Positions 6,397 through 16,562 of a DNA stretch of 29,241 nt are shown piece after piece. Source of the DNA: an uncultured Ruminococcus sp. (GTDB taxonomy: Bacteria > Bacillota > Clostridia > Oscillospirales > Acutalibacteraceae); NCBI GenBank assembly GCA_902783815.1, contig CACZSM010000261.1, forward strand, positions 1 through 29,241, given 5' to 3'. Position 1 is the stretch's first letter. Every line of letters begins with the position of its first letter. A program made the translations under genes and the position numbers. Under the pieces are notes generated by a model. The model was not told the origin of the DNA and made no database searches. It saw only the letters and a list, made by a program, of their open reading frames with translations.

Positions 6397-8737
6397 ATGC
6401 TTCACCATTTTCAGTTGTCAGAGCATTTTTCAGCACTGTGCTGATATGATCTGCAAAAACAAATTTTATCGAACCCTTTACTACATCATCAATCTCATCA
6501 AGATCAGGACGGTTTTCCTCCGGAAGTATTATAGTCTTTATTCCCATACGGTATGCAGCCATAGTTTTCTCTTTAAGACCTCCTATCGGAAGTACCTTTC
6601 CGCGTATGGTTATTTCTCCTGTCATTGCGATATCGTGTCTGACTGCCTTTCCCGTAAGCGAAGACGCAATGGCTGTCGCCATTGTTATTCCAGCGGACGG
6701 CCCATCCTTCGGAACAGCACCCTCAGGAACATGAATGTGTATATCCTTCGTTTTATAAAAATCAGGATCAATCGAAAGCCTGTCTGCCATTGTTCTTATA
6801 CAGGTTATCGCTGCCTGGGCTGATTCCTTCATTACATCCCCTAAAGATCCGGTAAGCTCTACCTTTCCTGTTCCCGACATTACTGCGACCTCGACCGGCA
6901 GTGTTTCGCCTCCGACAGAAGTCCATGCAAGTCCTGTGACAAGTCCCACCTCATCAGATTTTTCAAGATCCTCCGTTTTGAACTTTCTTGATCCAAGATA
7001 CTGCTCGATATTATCAATATCTACCTTCATTACCTTGATCTCCCCTGACAGCAGCTTTACAGCAGCCTTATTCATCAGTTTTGAAAGCATCCTTTCAAGA
7101 TTCCTGACACCTGATTCTCTTGTATAGCTGTCAATTATATCATACAAGGCTTCGTCACTTATCTTGAAATTCTTTGCCATAAGTCCATGTCTTTTTAACT
7201 GCTTGGAGATAAGATGCTCCTTTGCTATATGGAATTTTTCCTCTCTTGTATAGCTGTCGATCGTTATTATATCCATTCTGTCAAGCAATGGAGCAGGTAT
7301 AGTTGACTGATCGTTCGCTGTAGTGATAAACATTACTTTGCTAAGATCAAACGGAAGGTCTATATAGTGATCGAAGAAGGTGGAATTCTGCTCACCGTCA
7401 AGAACCTCCAGCAATGCGGATGTCGGATCCCCTCTGTAATCCATCCCCAGCTTATCGACTTCATCAAGAAGTATCAGCGGATTTGCTGACCCTGCCTGAT
7501 TGACCGCATACATTATTCTTCCCATCATTGCGCCGATATATGTCCTTCTGTGTCCTCTTATCTCTGCCTCATCATGGACGCCTCCAAGCGCTATCCTCTG
7601 GTACTTCCTTCCGACAGCATCAGCTATCGAATGTGCAATAGAGGTCTTTCCAACTCCCGGAGGTCCTACAAGACATATTATCTGTCCGTTGATCTCCGGA
7701 TTCAGCTTTCTTACGGCAAGGGACTCAATTATGCTTTCCTTTACCTTCTTTAAGCCATAGTGGTTCTTATCCAGCTTCACAGCTATCTTTTTTATATCGT
7801 TCTTTTCCTTTGTATATTTTCCCCAGGGAAGCTCTATGCAGGTATCAAGATATGTCCTGATGATATTTGCATCAGCGGAATTTCCCATCATTTTGCTCAG
7901 CTTCTGGACTTCCTTATACAGCTTTTTCTTATTTTCCTCTGTTGTCTTTAGTTTCTCTATTGCCGAATTATATTCAGCTACCTCTCCGGAAAGGTCATCA
8001 AAGCCCTCACCTATCTCATCCTGTATAGCCTTCAGCTTTTCTCTGAGATAGAACTCCTTTTGGCTCTGATCCATATTCTCCTTTGTCTTAACATTGATCT
8101 CTTCCTCGATCTGTATAATGCTTATCTCATGACTGAGAAGTCGGGAAACCAGCTCCAGTCTTTTTTCTTCGTCAAATTCCTCCAGAACCATCTGCTTCTT
8201 ATGATGATCCCTTATAAGGTTATCTGCAACATAATCTGCAAGCCTTCCTGCATCAGACATCTCATTCGCAGATGCCACTATATCCTGTGGCAGTCTCTGA
8301 TTTATTATCCCATATTCTATTACAGATTCCTTCACAACATTCATCAGAGCTTCAACATCAGGCGTAAATTCCGCCGGTATGGATTTTGTAAGCTCAACCT
8401 CTGCCTCATAATAATCCTTGCTGAGAGAAAATGTCTTTGCGCAGGCACGACACTCTCCCTCAATTGCTACTCTGTAAACTCTGTCTGTCAGCTTTACTAT
8501 CTGTAGTATTCTGGAGTAAACTCCAACACTGCAAAAATCCTGTGAATCATGTTCCGTAAATGAGTTATTATTCTGTGCCGTTATAAATATATGACTTCCG
8601 TTATTCATCGCATCTGTAAGCGCAGATACAGATTTTGCCCTTGCAACATCAAAATGCAGCACAGACCCCGGAAAGATCACAAGTCCGCTTATCGGCAGCA
8701 CAGGAACTCTGTCTGTGTTAATATTCATATTTTCCAT
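6386..8737 (-). CDS. lon: ATP-dependent Lon protease
   Basis: Cytosolic AAA+ serine protease degrading misfolded and regulatory proteins. The 783-residue frame has the usual LonA layout. The N-terminal substrate-binding domain starts VPVLPISGLVIFPGSV. A coiled linker around residues 190-260 includes KEFYLREKLKAIQDE. The AAA+ module has Walker A GPPGVGKTS near 357-365 and Walker B ILLDEVDK. The C-terminal protease has catalytic Ser in PKDGPSAGIT near 681 and Lys in PIGGLKEK near 722, so the catalytic dyad is intact. GGAGG lies 7 nt before the ATG. It starts 26 nt after polC and overlaps ysxC. No heat-shock (CIRCE) element is visible immediately upstream. Confidence 0.97.
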   Translation of the reverse strand: MENMNINTDRVPVLPISGLVIFPGSVLHFDVARAKSVSALTDAMNNGSHIFITAQNNNSFTEHDSQDFCSVGVYSRILQIVKLTDRVYRVAIEGECRACAKTFSLSKDYYEAEVELTKSIPAEFTPDVEALMNVVKESVIEYGIINQRLPQDIVASANEMSDAGRLADYVADNLIRDHHKKQMVLEEFDEEKRLELVSRLLSHEISIIQIEEEINVKTKENMDQSQKEFYLREKLKAIQDEIGEGFDDLSGEVAEYNSAIEKLKTTEENKKKLYKEVQKLSKMMGNSADANIIRTYLDTCIELPWGKYTKEKNDIKKIAVKLDKNHYGLKKVKESIIESLAVRKLNPEINGQIICLVGPPGVGKTSIAHSIADAVGRKYQRIALGGVHDEAEIRGHRRTYIGAMMGRIMYAVNQAGSANPLILLDEVDKLGMDYRGDPTSALLEVLDGEQNSTFFDHYIDLPFDLSKVMFITTANDQSTIPAPLLDRMDIITIDSYTREEKFHIAKEHLISKQLKRHGLMAKNFKISDEALYDIIDSYTRESGVRNLERMLSKLMNKAAVKLLSGEIKVMKVDIDNIEQYLGSRKFKTEDLEKSDEVGLVTGLAWTSVGGETLPVEVAVMSGTGKVELTGSLGDVMKESAQAAITCIRTMADRLSIDPDFYKTKDIHIHVPEGAVPKDGPSAGITMATAIASSLTGKAVRHDIAMTGEITIRGKVLPIGGLKEKTMAAYRMGIKTIILPEENRPDLDEIDDVVKGSIKFVFADHISTVLKNALTTENGEAYEF

Positions 8738-8763
8738 TGATTTTCCTCCGTTTTTACAGGCTC

Positions 8764-11700
8764 TTACATAAATGTCAGCTGACTGCTTTCCGGCAGGCTT
8801 CCAAATGCTCCTATAGATTTCAGCAGCTCTATGACCGTACCAGAAACCTTCGCCCTTGCCTGAAAATCCTCTATGGAGATAAATTCTCCCTCTTCCTTCG
8901 CCTGTGCAAGAGAATTCGCCGCTGCTTCTCCCACTCCTGAGAGAGCAACAAACGGAAGTCTTATTTTTTCTCCCTCCACAATGAACCTTCTTGCATCAGA
9001 CTTATATACATCTATCGGCAATACTTCAATTTTTCTTGCCAGCATCTCATTTACTATCTGCAAAGTCGCATATGAAGCCTCATCCTTTGCAGTTGCTTCC
9101 TTCTTCTGTATCTTGACAGTCAGTTCCTGCATTTTATTCCTCACTGCCTGTCTGCCCTTACATACCAGAGCAGCATCAAAGTCCTCACATCTTACCGTAA
9201 AATATGCAGCATAATACTCCTTTGGTCTGTGTACCTTATACCATCCCAGCCTGAGAGTTGCGATCATATACGCAGCCGCATGAGCCTTCGGGAACATATA
9301 CTTTATCTTCATACATGAATCAATATACCATTGCGGTACTCCATGCTCTTTCATTGCATTGATATGATCTTCTGTCAGCAGCTTTGTCGATTTTCCTTTA
9401 CGCACGATCTCCATTATCTTGAATGCCATATCCGGTTCAAGTCCCTTGTGCATAAGGTAAACCATGATATTATCTCTTGTTCCGATAACCTCAGATATAG
9501 TACATATCTTCTTTTCTATCAATTCGGAAGCATTGCCTATCCATACATCCGTTCCATGTGAAAGTCCTGATACCTGCAAAAGATCCGAAAAGGTTTTCGG
9601 CTGCGTTTCAATAAGCATACCTCTTACAAATTTTGTTCCGACTTCCGGAAGTGAAAATGTACCGGTTTCGGAATCTATATCCTCCGGTTCAACTCCAAGT
9701 GCCTTTGTTGATGTAAAAAGTGACATTACATCCGGGTCACTCATTGAAACATTCATTACGCTGATGCCTGTATATTCCTCAAGATAGTGATATATTGTAG
9801 GAACATCGTGACCAAGCTCATCAAGCTTACAAACAGTATCATGTATTGAATGGAAATCAAAATGAGTGGTTATGATATCCGTTTTCTGGTCGTTTGCCGG
9901 TCTTTGTACCGGACAGAATTCATAGATATCATTCATCCTCGGAACAACTACCATTCCTGCCGGGTGCTGACCGGTAGTCCGGCGCACTCCTGTACAGCCT
10001 GCCGCAAGCCTCATCTCCTCGGATTTATTTATTACTCTGCCAGTTTCCTCAGCATATTTTCTGACATAGCCTATTGCTGTTTTATCAGCTACTGTAGCTA
10101 TAGTTCCTGCCTTGAACACATTTTCCTTTCCGAAAAGCTCCTCTGTATATCTATGCGATAATGTCTGGAACTCACCAGCAAAGTTAAGATCAATATCAGG
10201 GGTCTTATCTCCCTTGAATCCCAGGAATGTTTCAAATGGGATATCATGACCGTCACGGATATAAGGCTCTCCGCAGTTCGGACAGTCCTTTTCAGGAAGA
10301 TCAAAGCCTGAACCAACACTGCCGTCATTAAAAAACTCACTGTTATGACATTTCGGGCATACATAATGTGGACAAAGCGGATTTACTTCTGAAATTCCTG
10401 ACATCGTTGCAACAAACGATGAACCGACAGATCCTCGTGAACCAACAAGATACCCGTTTTCATTTGAATGTGCAACCAGCTTCTGTGCCGTCATATACAA
10501 AACAGAAAAGCCGTTCTTTATAATTGAATTAAGCTCCTTATCTATCCTTGCCTTTACTATCTCAGGCAATGGATCTCCATACAGGTTTTTAGCTCTCTCC
10601 CAGGTTATCCTTGTAAGATCCTCCTCTGCACCCGGAATAAACGGTGGGAAATTACCCTTCGGCACTGCCCTTATACGCTCTACCATATCTGCGATCTTAT
10701 TCGTGTTTTCTACAACTACCTCATACGCTTTTTCCTTGCCAAGATATTCAAATTCCTTTAGCATTTCAGCAGTATTCCGGAAGTAGAGCGGTGCCTGTTC
10801 CTCAGCATCAGAAAATCCCTGCGCTGCCATAAGTACCTTTCTATAGTCGCTCTGGTATGGATCCATGAAATGTACATCGCAGGTCGCGCAAACAGGTATA
10901 TTCAGCTCCTCGCCAAGCTTTACTACAGTACGGTTAAAGTCCTGAAGCTCTTTTACAGAACTTACCTTACCTTCACGCAGCATATACATATTATTTCCGA
11001 TCGGCTGTATTTCAAGATAATCATAGAATGAAGCTATCTGTTTCAGCTCCTCCCAGTTTCTACCCTCGACTATTGCTCTGAAAAGCTCTCCCGCTTCACA
11101 GGCACTGCCGACTATAAGACCGCTTCTGTGCTTTTCAAGTTCTGATCTCGGTATAAGCGGCTTCTTATAAAAGTAATCTATGTGTGATTTTGAAATCAGC
11201 TTATACAGATTCTTAAGTCCAGCCTGATTCTTTGCAAGTATTATCTGGTGATATGATTTATATGACTTGAAATCAGGCTTCGGCAAAAGACTGTTTATCT
11301 GAGAAATGCTTTTTACGCCATATTCCTCAGACAGCTTTTCAAGCATTATCCTGAAAATATCTGCAAGCATATTTGCATCGTCATAGGCACGATGATGGTT
11401 GAAATCTCCGAGCTTGAGATGCTTTGCAACCGTGTCGAGCTTATGATTCTTGAGCTGCGGAAAAATACCTCTTGAAATTGCAAGAGTATCAATATGTGTA
11501 AGCGTATATTCAATATTATTTCTCGCCGCTGCAATTTTTATGAATGATGTGTCAAATGACGCATTATGCGCTACTACAACAGCATTTTTTCCGCAAAATT
11601 CAAGAAATGCCCTCACCGCATCCTCTTCTGACGGAGCATCTGCTACCATTTCATCTGTAATTCCCGTCAGTTCAGTTATTTTTTCGCTTATATGCCTTTC

Positions 11701-13182
11701 AGGATTCACAAATGTCGAAAATTTATCCATTATCTTTCCGTCAACAAATCTGAATGCGCCGATCTCTGTTATTCTATCCTTTGATGCGCTAAGACCTGTC
11801 GTTTCAATATCAAAAACAACAAATTCGCCGTTCAGCGGCATATCAGTATTTCCTGTTACTGCTGCTGCAGATCTGTCGTTTATGAAATACGCCTCAACAC
11901 CATAAATTATCTTGATATCTCCGCCGCTTCTTTTTATATCATCACAGGCATTCATCGCATCAGGATACGCCTGCGCAACTCCATGATCTGTTATCGCTAT
12001 TGCCGGCATACCCCAGGAATGTGCCCTCTTTACGAGATCTCCTGCACTGCTTACCGCATCCATTGCAGACATATTTGTATGCAGATGCAGCTCTACTCTC
12101 TTTTTTTCTGCTTTATCTACTAATTTAGGAACGGCAACAACACTTATTGCCCTCGCCATTATATCTACATCCTTGACATAGCTATCGTACTGAGCCTCTC
12201 CTCTTGCCAATATGTACATTCCCTTTTTGAGTGCCATGAGTGGTTCAGCTCTGTCACCGCTGCCAAACATTTTCAGTACGCCTGAACCAACAAAGTCTGT
12301 AATGCTGATCGAAAAAATTTTCAGATCCTTTCCCTTTTTATCCTTTGTTTCTTTTATCGTTATATCCAGTATTTGTCCCCATACCGTGACCTTTCCCGAA
12401 TCCTGCGTCACCCTGTTCAGTGTTATACATTCCTCATGTATCGGACCGCCAATTACCGGATTTGCACTTTCAGGAATATAGTTCGGCACAAGATTTTTTC
12501 CTTCACGAATTTCTATCTCCAATGATGCCGCCGGAGTTGTATTCCTTACAGCCTGTTGCTTCTTTGCAGTTTCTATTGCAGCCATCCTTTCATTGGCGCT
12601 GTTCATCATAGCCTCATAATTCTCCATTTCAGCTATCTGCGCTTCACGGACTGCTCTTTCTTCATTTATTTTCTGCTTTTCTATATAAACAGCACTTTCT
12701 GCATCTATTGAAACTATACCTGTAAATTCTACCGCAAGTCTTATTCCAAATTCTGTAAATATCAGGTCTGACAAATTCCTGTCAAAATGCTGACCGATGA
12801 GTATATCTTTTCCTCCATGCTTAAGCTCTATTATAAGACGATGGTCGTGCTGCTCCGCAGTAGATTCATTCAAAGTACCGTTAAGGCTTGCATTACGCCT
12901 TTTAAGCTCCATTACAAGATGTGGATAATACCCCGTATCGAACATTTCACTTTCATATTTTGGTATGATCCTGCAATCAGAAAGATTCAATATGCTCCGG
13001 CATATGCGATCCTCCGCTTCAAACAGTTCCCTTCTGTCGATCAGACTCCCAAATCTCATATATATCTGCATGATCCTCTGTCCGGCATCTATTTCTACAT
13101 TTTCTACTTCACTGTTTTTAACCGCATCTGTTATCTTTTCAGTTTCAACATACTTTCCGAATAATTCAGAAAAACTATTCAC
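8764..13182 (-). CDS. polC: DNA polymerase III alpha subunit, PolC type (with 3'-5' exonuclease)
   Basis: The replicative polymerase typical of low-GC Gram-positives, 1472 residues (family ~1440). The order is an N-terminal domain and OB fold (IDDI-like DITIKETKDKKGK), a PHP domain starting ELHLHTNMSAMD near 365, and an inserted DnaQ-like exonuclease with VFDIETTGL near 457 and HNASFDTSF. The second half of PHP follows, then the polymerase core with GSRGSVGSSF, a four-Cys zinc site (CPKCH...CPNCG) and the catalytic PDIDLNF. This insertion order distinguishes PolC from DnaE. Translation starts at GTG (13180-13182) behind GGAAGGG. It sits between ispG and lon in the same direction. Confidence 0.97.
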   Translation of the reverse strand: MNSFSELFGKYVETEKITDAVKNSEVENVEIDAGQRIMQIYMRFGSLIDRRELFEAEDRICRSILNLSDCRIIPKYESEMFDTGYYPHLVMELKRRNASLNGTLNESTAEQHDHRLIIELKHGGKDILIGQHFDRNLSDLIFTEFGIRLAVEFTGIVSIDAESAVYIEKQKINEERAVREAQIAEMENYEAMMNSANERMAAIETAKKQQAVRNTTPAASLEIEIREGKNLVPNYIPESANPVIGGPIHEECITLNRVTQDSGKVTVWGQILDITIKETKDKKGKDLKIFSISITDFVGSGVLKMFGSGDRAEPLMALKKGMYILARGEAQYDSYVKDVDIMARAISVVAVPKLVDKAEKKRVELHLHTNMSAMDAVSSAGDLVKRAHSWGMPAIAITDHGVAQAYPDAMNACDDIKRSGGDIKIIYGVEAYFINDRSAAAVTGNTDMPLNGEFVVFDIETTGLSASKDRITEIGAFRFVDGKIMDKFSTFVNPERHISEKITELTGITDEMVADAPSEEDAVRAFLEFCGKNAVVVAHNASFDTSFIKIAAARNNIEYTLTHIDTLAISRGIFPQLKNHKLDTVAKHLKLGDFNHHRAYDDANMLADIFRIMLEKLSEEYGVKSISQINSLLPKPDFKSYKSYHQIILAKNQAGLKNLYKLISKSHIDYFYKKPLIPRSELEKHRSGLIVGSACEAGELFRAIVEGRNWEELKQIASFYDYLEIQPIGNNMYMLREGKVSSVKELQDFNRTVVKLGEELNIPVCATCDVHFMDPYQSDYRKVLMAAQGFSDAEEQAPLYFRNTAEMLKEFEYLGKEKAYEVVVENTNKIADMVERIRAVPKGNFPPFIPGAEEDLTRITWERAKNLYGDPLPEIVKARIDKELNSIIKNGFSVLYMTAQKLVAHSNENGYLVGSRGSVGSSFVATMSGISEVNPLCPHYVCPKCHNSEFFNDGSVGSGFDLPEKDCPNCGEPYIRDGHDIPFETFLGFKGDKTPDIDLNFAGEFQTLSHRYTEELFGKENVFKAGTIATVADKTAIGYVRKYAEETGRVINKSEEMRLAAGCTGVRRTTGQHPAGMVVVPRMNDIYEFCPVQRPANDQKTDIITTHFDFHSIHDTVCKLDELGHDVPTIYHYLEEYTGISVMNVSMSDPDVMSLFTSTKALGVEPEDIDSETGTFSLPEVGTKFVRGMLIETQPKTFSDLLQVSGLSHGTDVWIGNASELIEKKICTISEVIGTRDNIMVYLMHKGLEPDMAFKIMEIVRKGKSTKLLTEDHINAMKEHGVPQWYIDSCMKIKYMFPKAHAAAYMIATLRLGWYKVHRPKEYYAAYFTVRCEDFDAALVCKGRQAVRNKMQELTVKIQKKEATAKDEASYATLQIVNEMLARKIEVLPIDVYKSDARRFIVEGEKIRLPFVALSGVGEAAANSLAQAKEEGEFISIEDFQARAKVSGTVIELLKSIGAFGSLPESSQLTFM

Positions 13183-13224
13183 ACGATCCCTTCCTAACTA
13201 ATTACAGTCAAACCCCAAAGCGAT

Positions 13225-13267
13225 ACAGCGGATCTGCTTATTTCTTTCAGTCCGCTGTAATTTTTTT
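13225..13267 (+). terminator. Plus-oriented intrinsic terminator in the ispG-polC gap
   Basis: ACAGCGGA (13225-13232) pairs with TCCGCTGT (13251-13258), and on the plus strand the stem is followed by AA and seven T (13261-13267). On the minus strand, where all neighbouring genes lie, no U-run follows. It would therefore stop antisense transcription coming out of polC, or act on the minus strand as a plain hairpin just after the ispG stop. Confidence 0.55.
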
Positions 13268-14315
13268 ACATCTGTTCAATTTCTTTCATAAGCTCTGCAA
13301 GCAGCTGATCCTCCGGGACCTTCCTGATTATCTCACCTTTTTTGAATATCAATCCATTTCCGCTTCCGCCTGCAATTCCTATATCGGCTTCCCTTGCCTC
13401 TCCGGGACCATTTACAACACAGCCCATTATGGCTACTGTTATATTCTTATCACAATCCTTCAGCATTTCTTCTGCCTGTTTTGCTATGCTTATCAGATCT
13501 ATCCTTGTCCTGCCACAGGTCGGACAGGATATAAACCTTATACCATCCTTGCGCAAGCCCATAGCTTTCAGTATATCTCTTCCGGCATATACTTCTTTAA
13601 CCGGGTCATCAGTCAATGATACTCTTATAGTATCTCCTATGCCGTTCAGCAGCAATGCACCCAATCCTGCTGCTGACTTTATTATACCCATCCTCTCTGT
13701 ACCTGCTTCTGTAACACCAAGATGAAGCGGATAATCACACTGCTGAGCTGCAAGCGTATATGCTTCTTTCATAAACATTACATCCGAGGATTTCATCGAA
13801 AGAACAATATCCTCAAAATCAAACTTTTCAAGAAGTGACGCATGATAAAGTGCGCTATCGCATAATGCCTGCGGAGTTGGTCTGCCATATTTTGCAAGAA
13901 TGTGCTTTTCAAGTGAGCCTGAATTCACACCTATCCTTATTGGGATATTCCTTTTCCTACATTCATCTGCAACAAGCTTTACCTTACCGTCATCACCGAT
14001 ATTTCCAGGATTTATCCTTATTTTATCTATTCCTGCTGCCGCAGATTCCAATGCAAGTTTGTAGTCAAAATGTATATCCGCCACAAGCGGCGCGGAAACC
14101 TCTTTTTTGATCGCGGGTATCAGTCTGACTGCATCCATATCCGGCACAGCTATCCTTATGATATCACATCCTGCCTTTTCAAGCTCTTTTGCCTGCTTTA
14201 CACTGCCTTCTATATCTGTAGAAGGGACATTCAGCATTGACTGTACTGATATATCCGCATCTCCTCCGATCATGATCTTTCCGACCTTGACCTGTCTGGT
14301 TTTTCTGCGTTCCAT
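13266..14315 (-). CDS. ispG: 4-hydroxy-3-methylbut-2-en-1-yl diphosphate synthase (flavodoxin type)
   Basis: Penultimate step of the MEP isoprenoid pathway, converting MEcPP to HMBPP with a [4Fe-4S] cluster. The 349-residue frame starts at the ATG at 14315, because GAGGTGTAAG lies 4 nt before it and would be inside a longer reading. The TIM barrel opens with VKVGKIMIGGDADISVQSM. The cluster ligands sit in CPTCGRTRIDL and in IMGCVVNGPGEA, followed by DIGIAGG. Length matches the bacterial short form. Gene order rseP-ispG-polC with gaps of under 100 bp is the standard Firmicute arrangement. Dxr, encoded two genes upstream, acts earlier in the same pathway. Confidence 0.96.
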   Translation of the reverse strand: MERRKTRQVKVGKIMIGGDADISVQSMLNVPSTDIEGSVKQAKELEKAGCDIIRIAVPDMDAVRLIPAIKKEVSAPLVADIHFDYKLALESAAAGIDKIRINPGNIGDDGKVKLVADECRKRNIPIRIGVNSGSLEKHILAKYGRPTPQALCDSALYHASLLEKFDFEDIVLSMKSSDVMFMKEAYTLAAQQCDYPLHLGVTEAGTERMGIIKSAAGLGALLLNGIGDTIRVSLTDDPVKEVYAGRDILKAMGLRKDGIRFISCPTCGRTRIDLISIAKQAEEMLKDCDKNITVAIMGCVVNGPGEAREADIGIAGGSGNGLIFKKGEIIRKVPEDQLLAELMKEIEQM

Positions 14316-14333
14316 AGCCTTACACCTCATTTA

Positions 14334-15392
14334 TCACACTATAAGCTGTATTACATCCTTTATTGAAACTATCACCATGAATGCAAGAAGAAGCACCATT
14401 CCTGCTGCGTGAACTACTCCTTCATATTTCGGATCTATAGGCTTTCTTCTTATCGCCTCTATTATCAGGAAAATAAGTCTGCCGCCGTCAAGCGCCGGAA
14501 GCGGAAGAAGATTCACAACCCCAAGATTTATCGTTATTATCATCATTACATATACAAGATTGCTTAGTCCGTCCCAGAAACTCGATTTCAGCCCTGTCGC
14601 AGTTGCCTGAGATATTGCCGAGGTCATTCCGACAGGTCCGGAAACCTCATTGAATCCGAACCGTCCTGTTACCAGTCCGATGAGGCTTGCCCATACCATC
14701 TTTACTGTAGATATCGTAGAGAGGAATGTCTGCGATAAAAGGGTGCCCAGATTATTTTCTATAGCCTTAACCTTAAAGTCAAGCATCAGTATATCCTTAT
14801 CATCCTTTTTCACTGTCGGTAAGGTTACACCGGTATAGTCTATTTTCTGACCGTCACGGATCACTGAAATATCCAGCTTATTGGATTTTGCTGTAGAAAG
14901 CGCAAAGCTGAGGTCTGTTGATGTTTTTATCCCATAGCCGTTTATTGAGGTTATTTCATCGCCCACCTGAAGCTGCTGTGAGGAAGTTGCATTATCTGCA
15001 AAAACAGCCACTATATTTGATGCGAAATATTTATTCGGTGCAAGCAGAATAAGCATCATTACAAAACCCAGTATTATATTCATAACTGCGCCTGCTGCCA
15101 CAATTATTATCCTTTTCCATACGGGCTTATTGCCGAAAGCACATTCATCATCGCTGCTTTCATCTTCGCCCTCCATTGCGCAGAAACCTCCGATCGGAAA
15201 CAATCTGAGATTATACTGTGTCTCGCCTTTTTTAAATCCGACTATCTTTGGGCCCATCCCAAGCGCAAATTCATTTACTCTTACTCCGGACAGCTTTGCA
15301 GCAACAAAGTGTCCGCCCTCGTGTATAAGAACTATAAGCTCAAAAAGAAGAATACCTATAATTATCAATATGGCTGCTTCTATCTTAATCAT
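14334..15392 (-). CDS. rseP: RseP-type site-2 metalloprotease (M50)
   Basis: Intramembrane zinc protease that in relatives (RasP/RseP) clips membrane anti-sigma factors and signal-peptide remnants. The 352-residue protein has the zinc motif HEGGH at residues 24-28 in the first membrane segment. A periplasmic-side PDZ domain spans ~115-200 (DEITSINGYGIKTSTDLSFAL). The second active-site motif LPLPALDGGRL is near 297, followed by a terminal hydrophobic helix. The ATG is abutted directly by GGAG with no spacing, unusual for this window, and starts 8 nt after the dxr stop. Translation may be coupled to dxr or use a nearby alternative codon. Confidence 0.93.
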   Translation of the reverse strand: MIKIEAAILIIIGILLFELIVLIHEGGHFVAAKLSGVRVNEFALGMGPKIVGFKKGETQYNLRLFPIGGFCAMEGEDESSDDECAFGNKPVWKRIIIVAAGAVMNIILGFVMMLILLAPNKYFASNIVAVFADNATSSQQLQVGDEITSINGYGIKTSTDLSFALSTAKSNKLDISVIRDGQKIDYTGVTLPTVKKDDKDILMLDFKVKAIENNLGTLLSQTFLSTISTVKMVWASLIGLVTGRFGFNEVSGPVGMTSAISQATATGLKSSFWDGLSNLVYVMMIITINLGVVNLLPLPALDGGRLIFLIIEAIRRKPIDPKYEGVVHAAGMVLLLAFMVIVSIKDVIQLIV

Positions 15393-15400
15393 CTCCAGAA

Positions 15401-16546
15401 TCAGTATTTCTCTTTTATCCTGCGTCTTGTTTCCTTATCCGCTGAAAGTATATCATCAAGCGTAATTTCCTTCCTGTCATCGCCGAAGGATTCAACCTCA
15501 TCAGAAACTACGGACGCTATATCAAGGAATTTTATTTTTTCTTTCATAAACAGATCAACTGCTACCTCATTTGCCGCATTAGCAACTGTCGGATACAATC
15601 CTCCCTTTCTGAGAGCCTTACGGCATATCGCAAGACACTGGAATGTATCATAATCCGGTTTATAGAAGGTCAGGTTTGTAAGCTCTGTAAGATCAAGCTC
15701 CTTTGTTGGCGAAGGGAGCCTTTCAGGATATGTCAGAGCATACTGTATCGGAATACGCATATCCGGTACGCCAAGCTGTGCAATAACAGCATTATCCTTT
15801 AGCTGTATCATGGAGTGTATGATACTCTCACGGTGTATCAGCACATCTATATCTTCATCACGACAATCAAACAGCCACGATGCTTCTATGACCTCCAGAC
15901 CCTTATTCATCATAGTAGCAGAATCTATTGTTATCTTTGCTCCCATATTCCAGTTCGGATGCTGAAGCGCTTTCTTTACTGATACATTTTCAAGCTCCCA
16001 TCTCTTTTTTCCAAAAAATGCTCCGCCTGATGCCGTCAGTATGACCTTTTTCAGTGAACCCTCCGGGCAGCCCTGCAGACACTGGAATATAGCCGAATGT
16101 TCGCTGTCAACGGGGTACAGCTTTACACCTTTTTCCTTGACAGCCCTCATAACTATACTTCCGCCAGCAACAAGAGTTTCCTTATTGGCAAGAGCAAGGT
16201 TTTTCCCTGCATCTATTGCTGCCAATGTCGGAAGAAGTCCTGCCACTCCGACTATAGCATTGACTACTGTATCACAGCTTTTTTCACAGGCTGCTTCTAT
16301 TATTCCCTGTTCTCCGCAATAGACATCAATATTAGTATCCTTAAGCGCTATTTTCAGCTGCGCGGCAGCGCCCGTATCAAGTACGCATACCATATCAGGC
16401 GAAAATTCTCTTGCCTGTTTTTCGAGAAGCTCTATATTACGGTTAGCTGTAAGGGCTGTTACCTTTATACCGTGCATACGAGCCACATCAAGTGTCTGAG
16501 TACCTATCGAACCGGTTGATCCCAATACTGCGATTTTTGTAGTCAT
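15401..16546 (-). CDS. dxr: 1-deoxy-D-xylulose 5-phosphate reductoisomerase
   Basis: First committed MEP-pathway enzyme (NADPH and divalent metal dependent). The 381-residue length is normal. The N terminus has the nucleotide-binding GSTGSIGTQTLD at 9-20. The catalytic/metal region is represented by VDSEHSAIFQCL, then LTASGGAFFGK, and WNMGAKITIDSATMMNKGLEVIEA. The C-terminal helical domain contains ANAANEVAVDLF. GGAGTG precedes the ATG. It lies 16 nt after cdsA and upstream of rseP, a conserved order. Confidence 0.97.
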   Translation of the reverse strand: MTTKIAVLGSTGSIGTQTLDVARMHGIKVTALTANRNIELLEKQAREFSPDMVCVLDTGAAAQLKIALKDTNIDVYCGEQGIIEAACEKSCDTVVNAIVGVAGLLPTLAAIDAGKNLALANKETLVAGGSIVMRAVKEKGVKLYPVDSEHSAIFQCLQGCPEGSLKKVILTASGGAFFGKKRWELENVSVKKALQHPNWNMGAKITIDSATMMNKGLEVIEASWLFDCRDEDIDVLIHRESIIHSMIQLKDNAVIAQLGVPDMRIPIQYALTYPERLPSPTKELDLTELTNLTFYKPDYDTFQCLAICRKALRKGGLYPTVANAANEVAVDLFMKEKIKFLDIASVVSDEVESFGDDRKEITLDDILSADKETRRRIKEKY

Positions 16547-16562
16547 TCTTTTTTCACTCCGT

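Noticed and set aside
6143..6823. 226-codon plus-strand open frame opposite ysxC and lon
   Set aside because: Antisense shadow of two well-supported genes; no RBS, Ser/Cys/Tyr-rich composition typical of a reversed coding strand.
8060..8506. 148-codon plus-strand open frame inside lon
   Set aside because: Lies wholly antisense to a conserved part of lon, has no convincing RBS and reads as a hydrophobic shadow.
11450..11905. 151-codon plus-strand open frame inside polC
   Set aside because: Overlaps the exonuclease domain codons of polC on the other strand; composition and lack of start signal mark it as a shadow.
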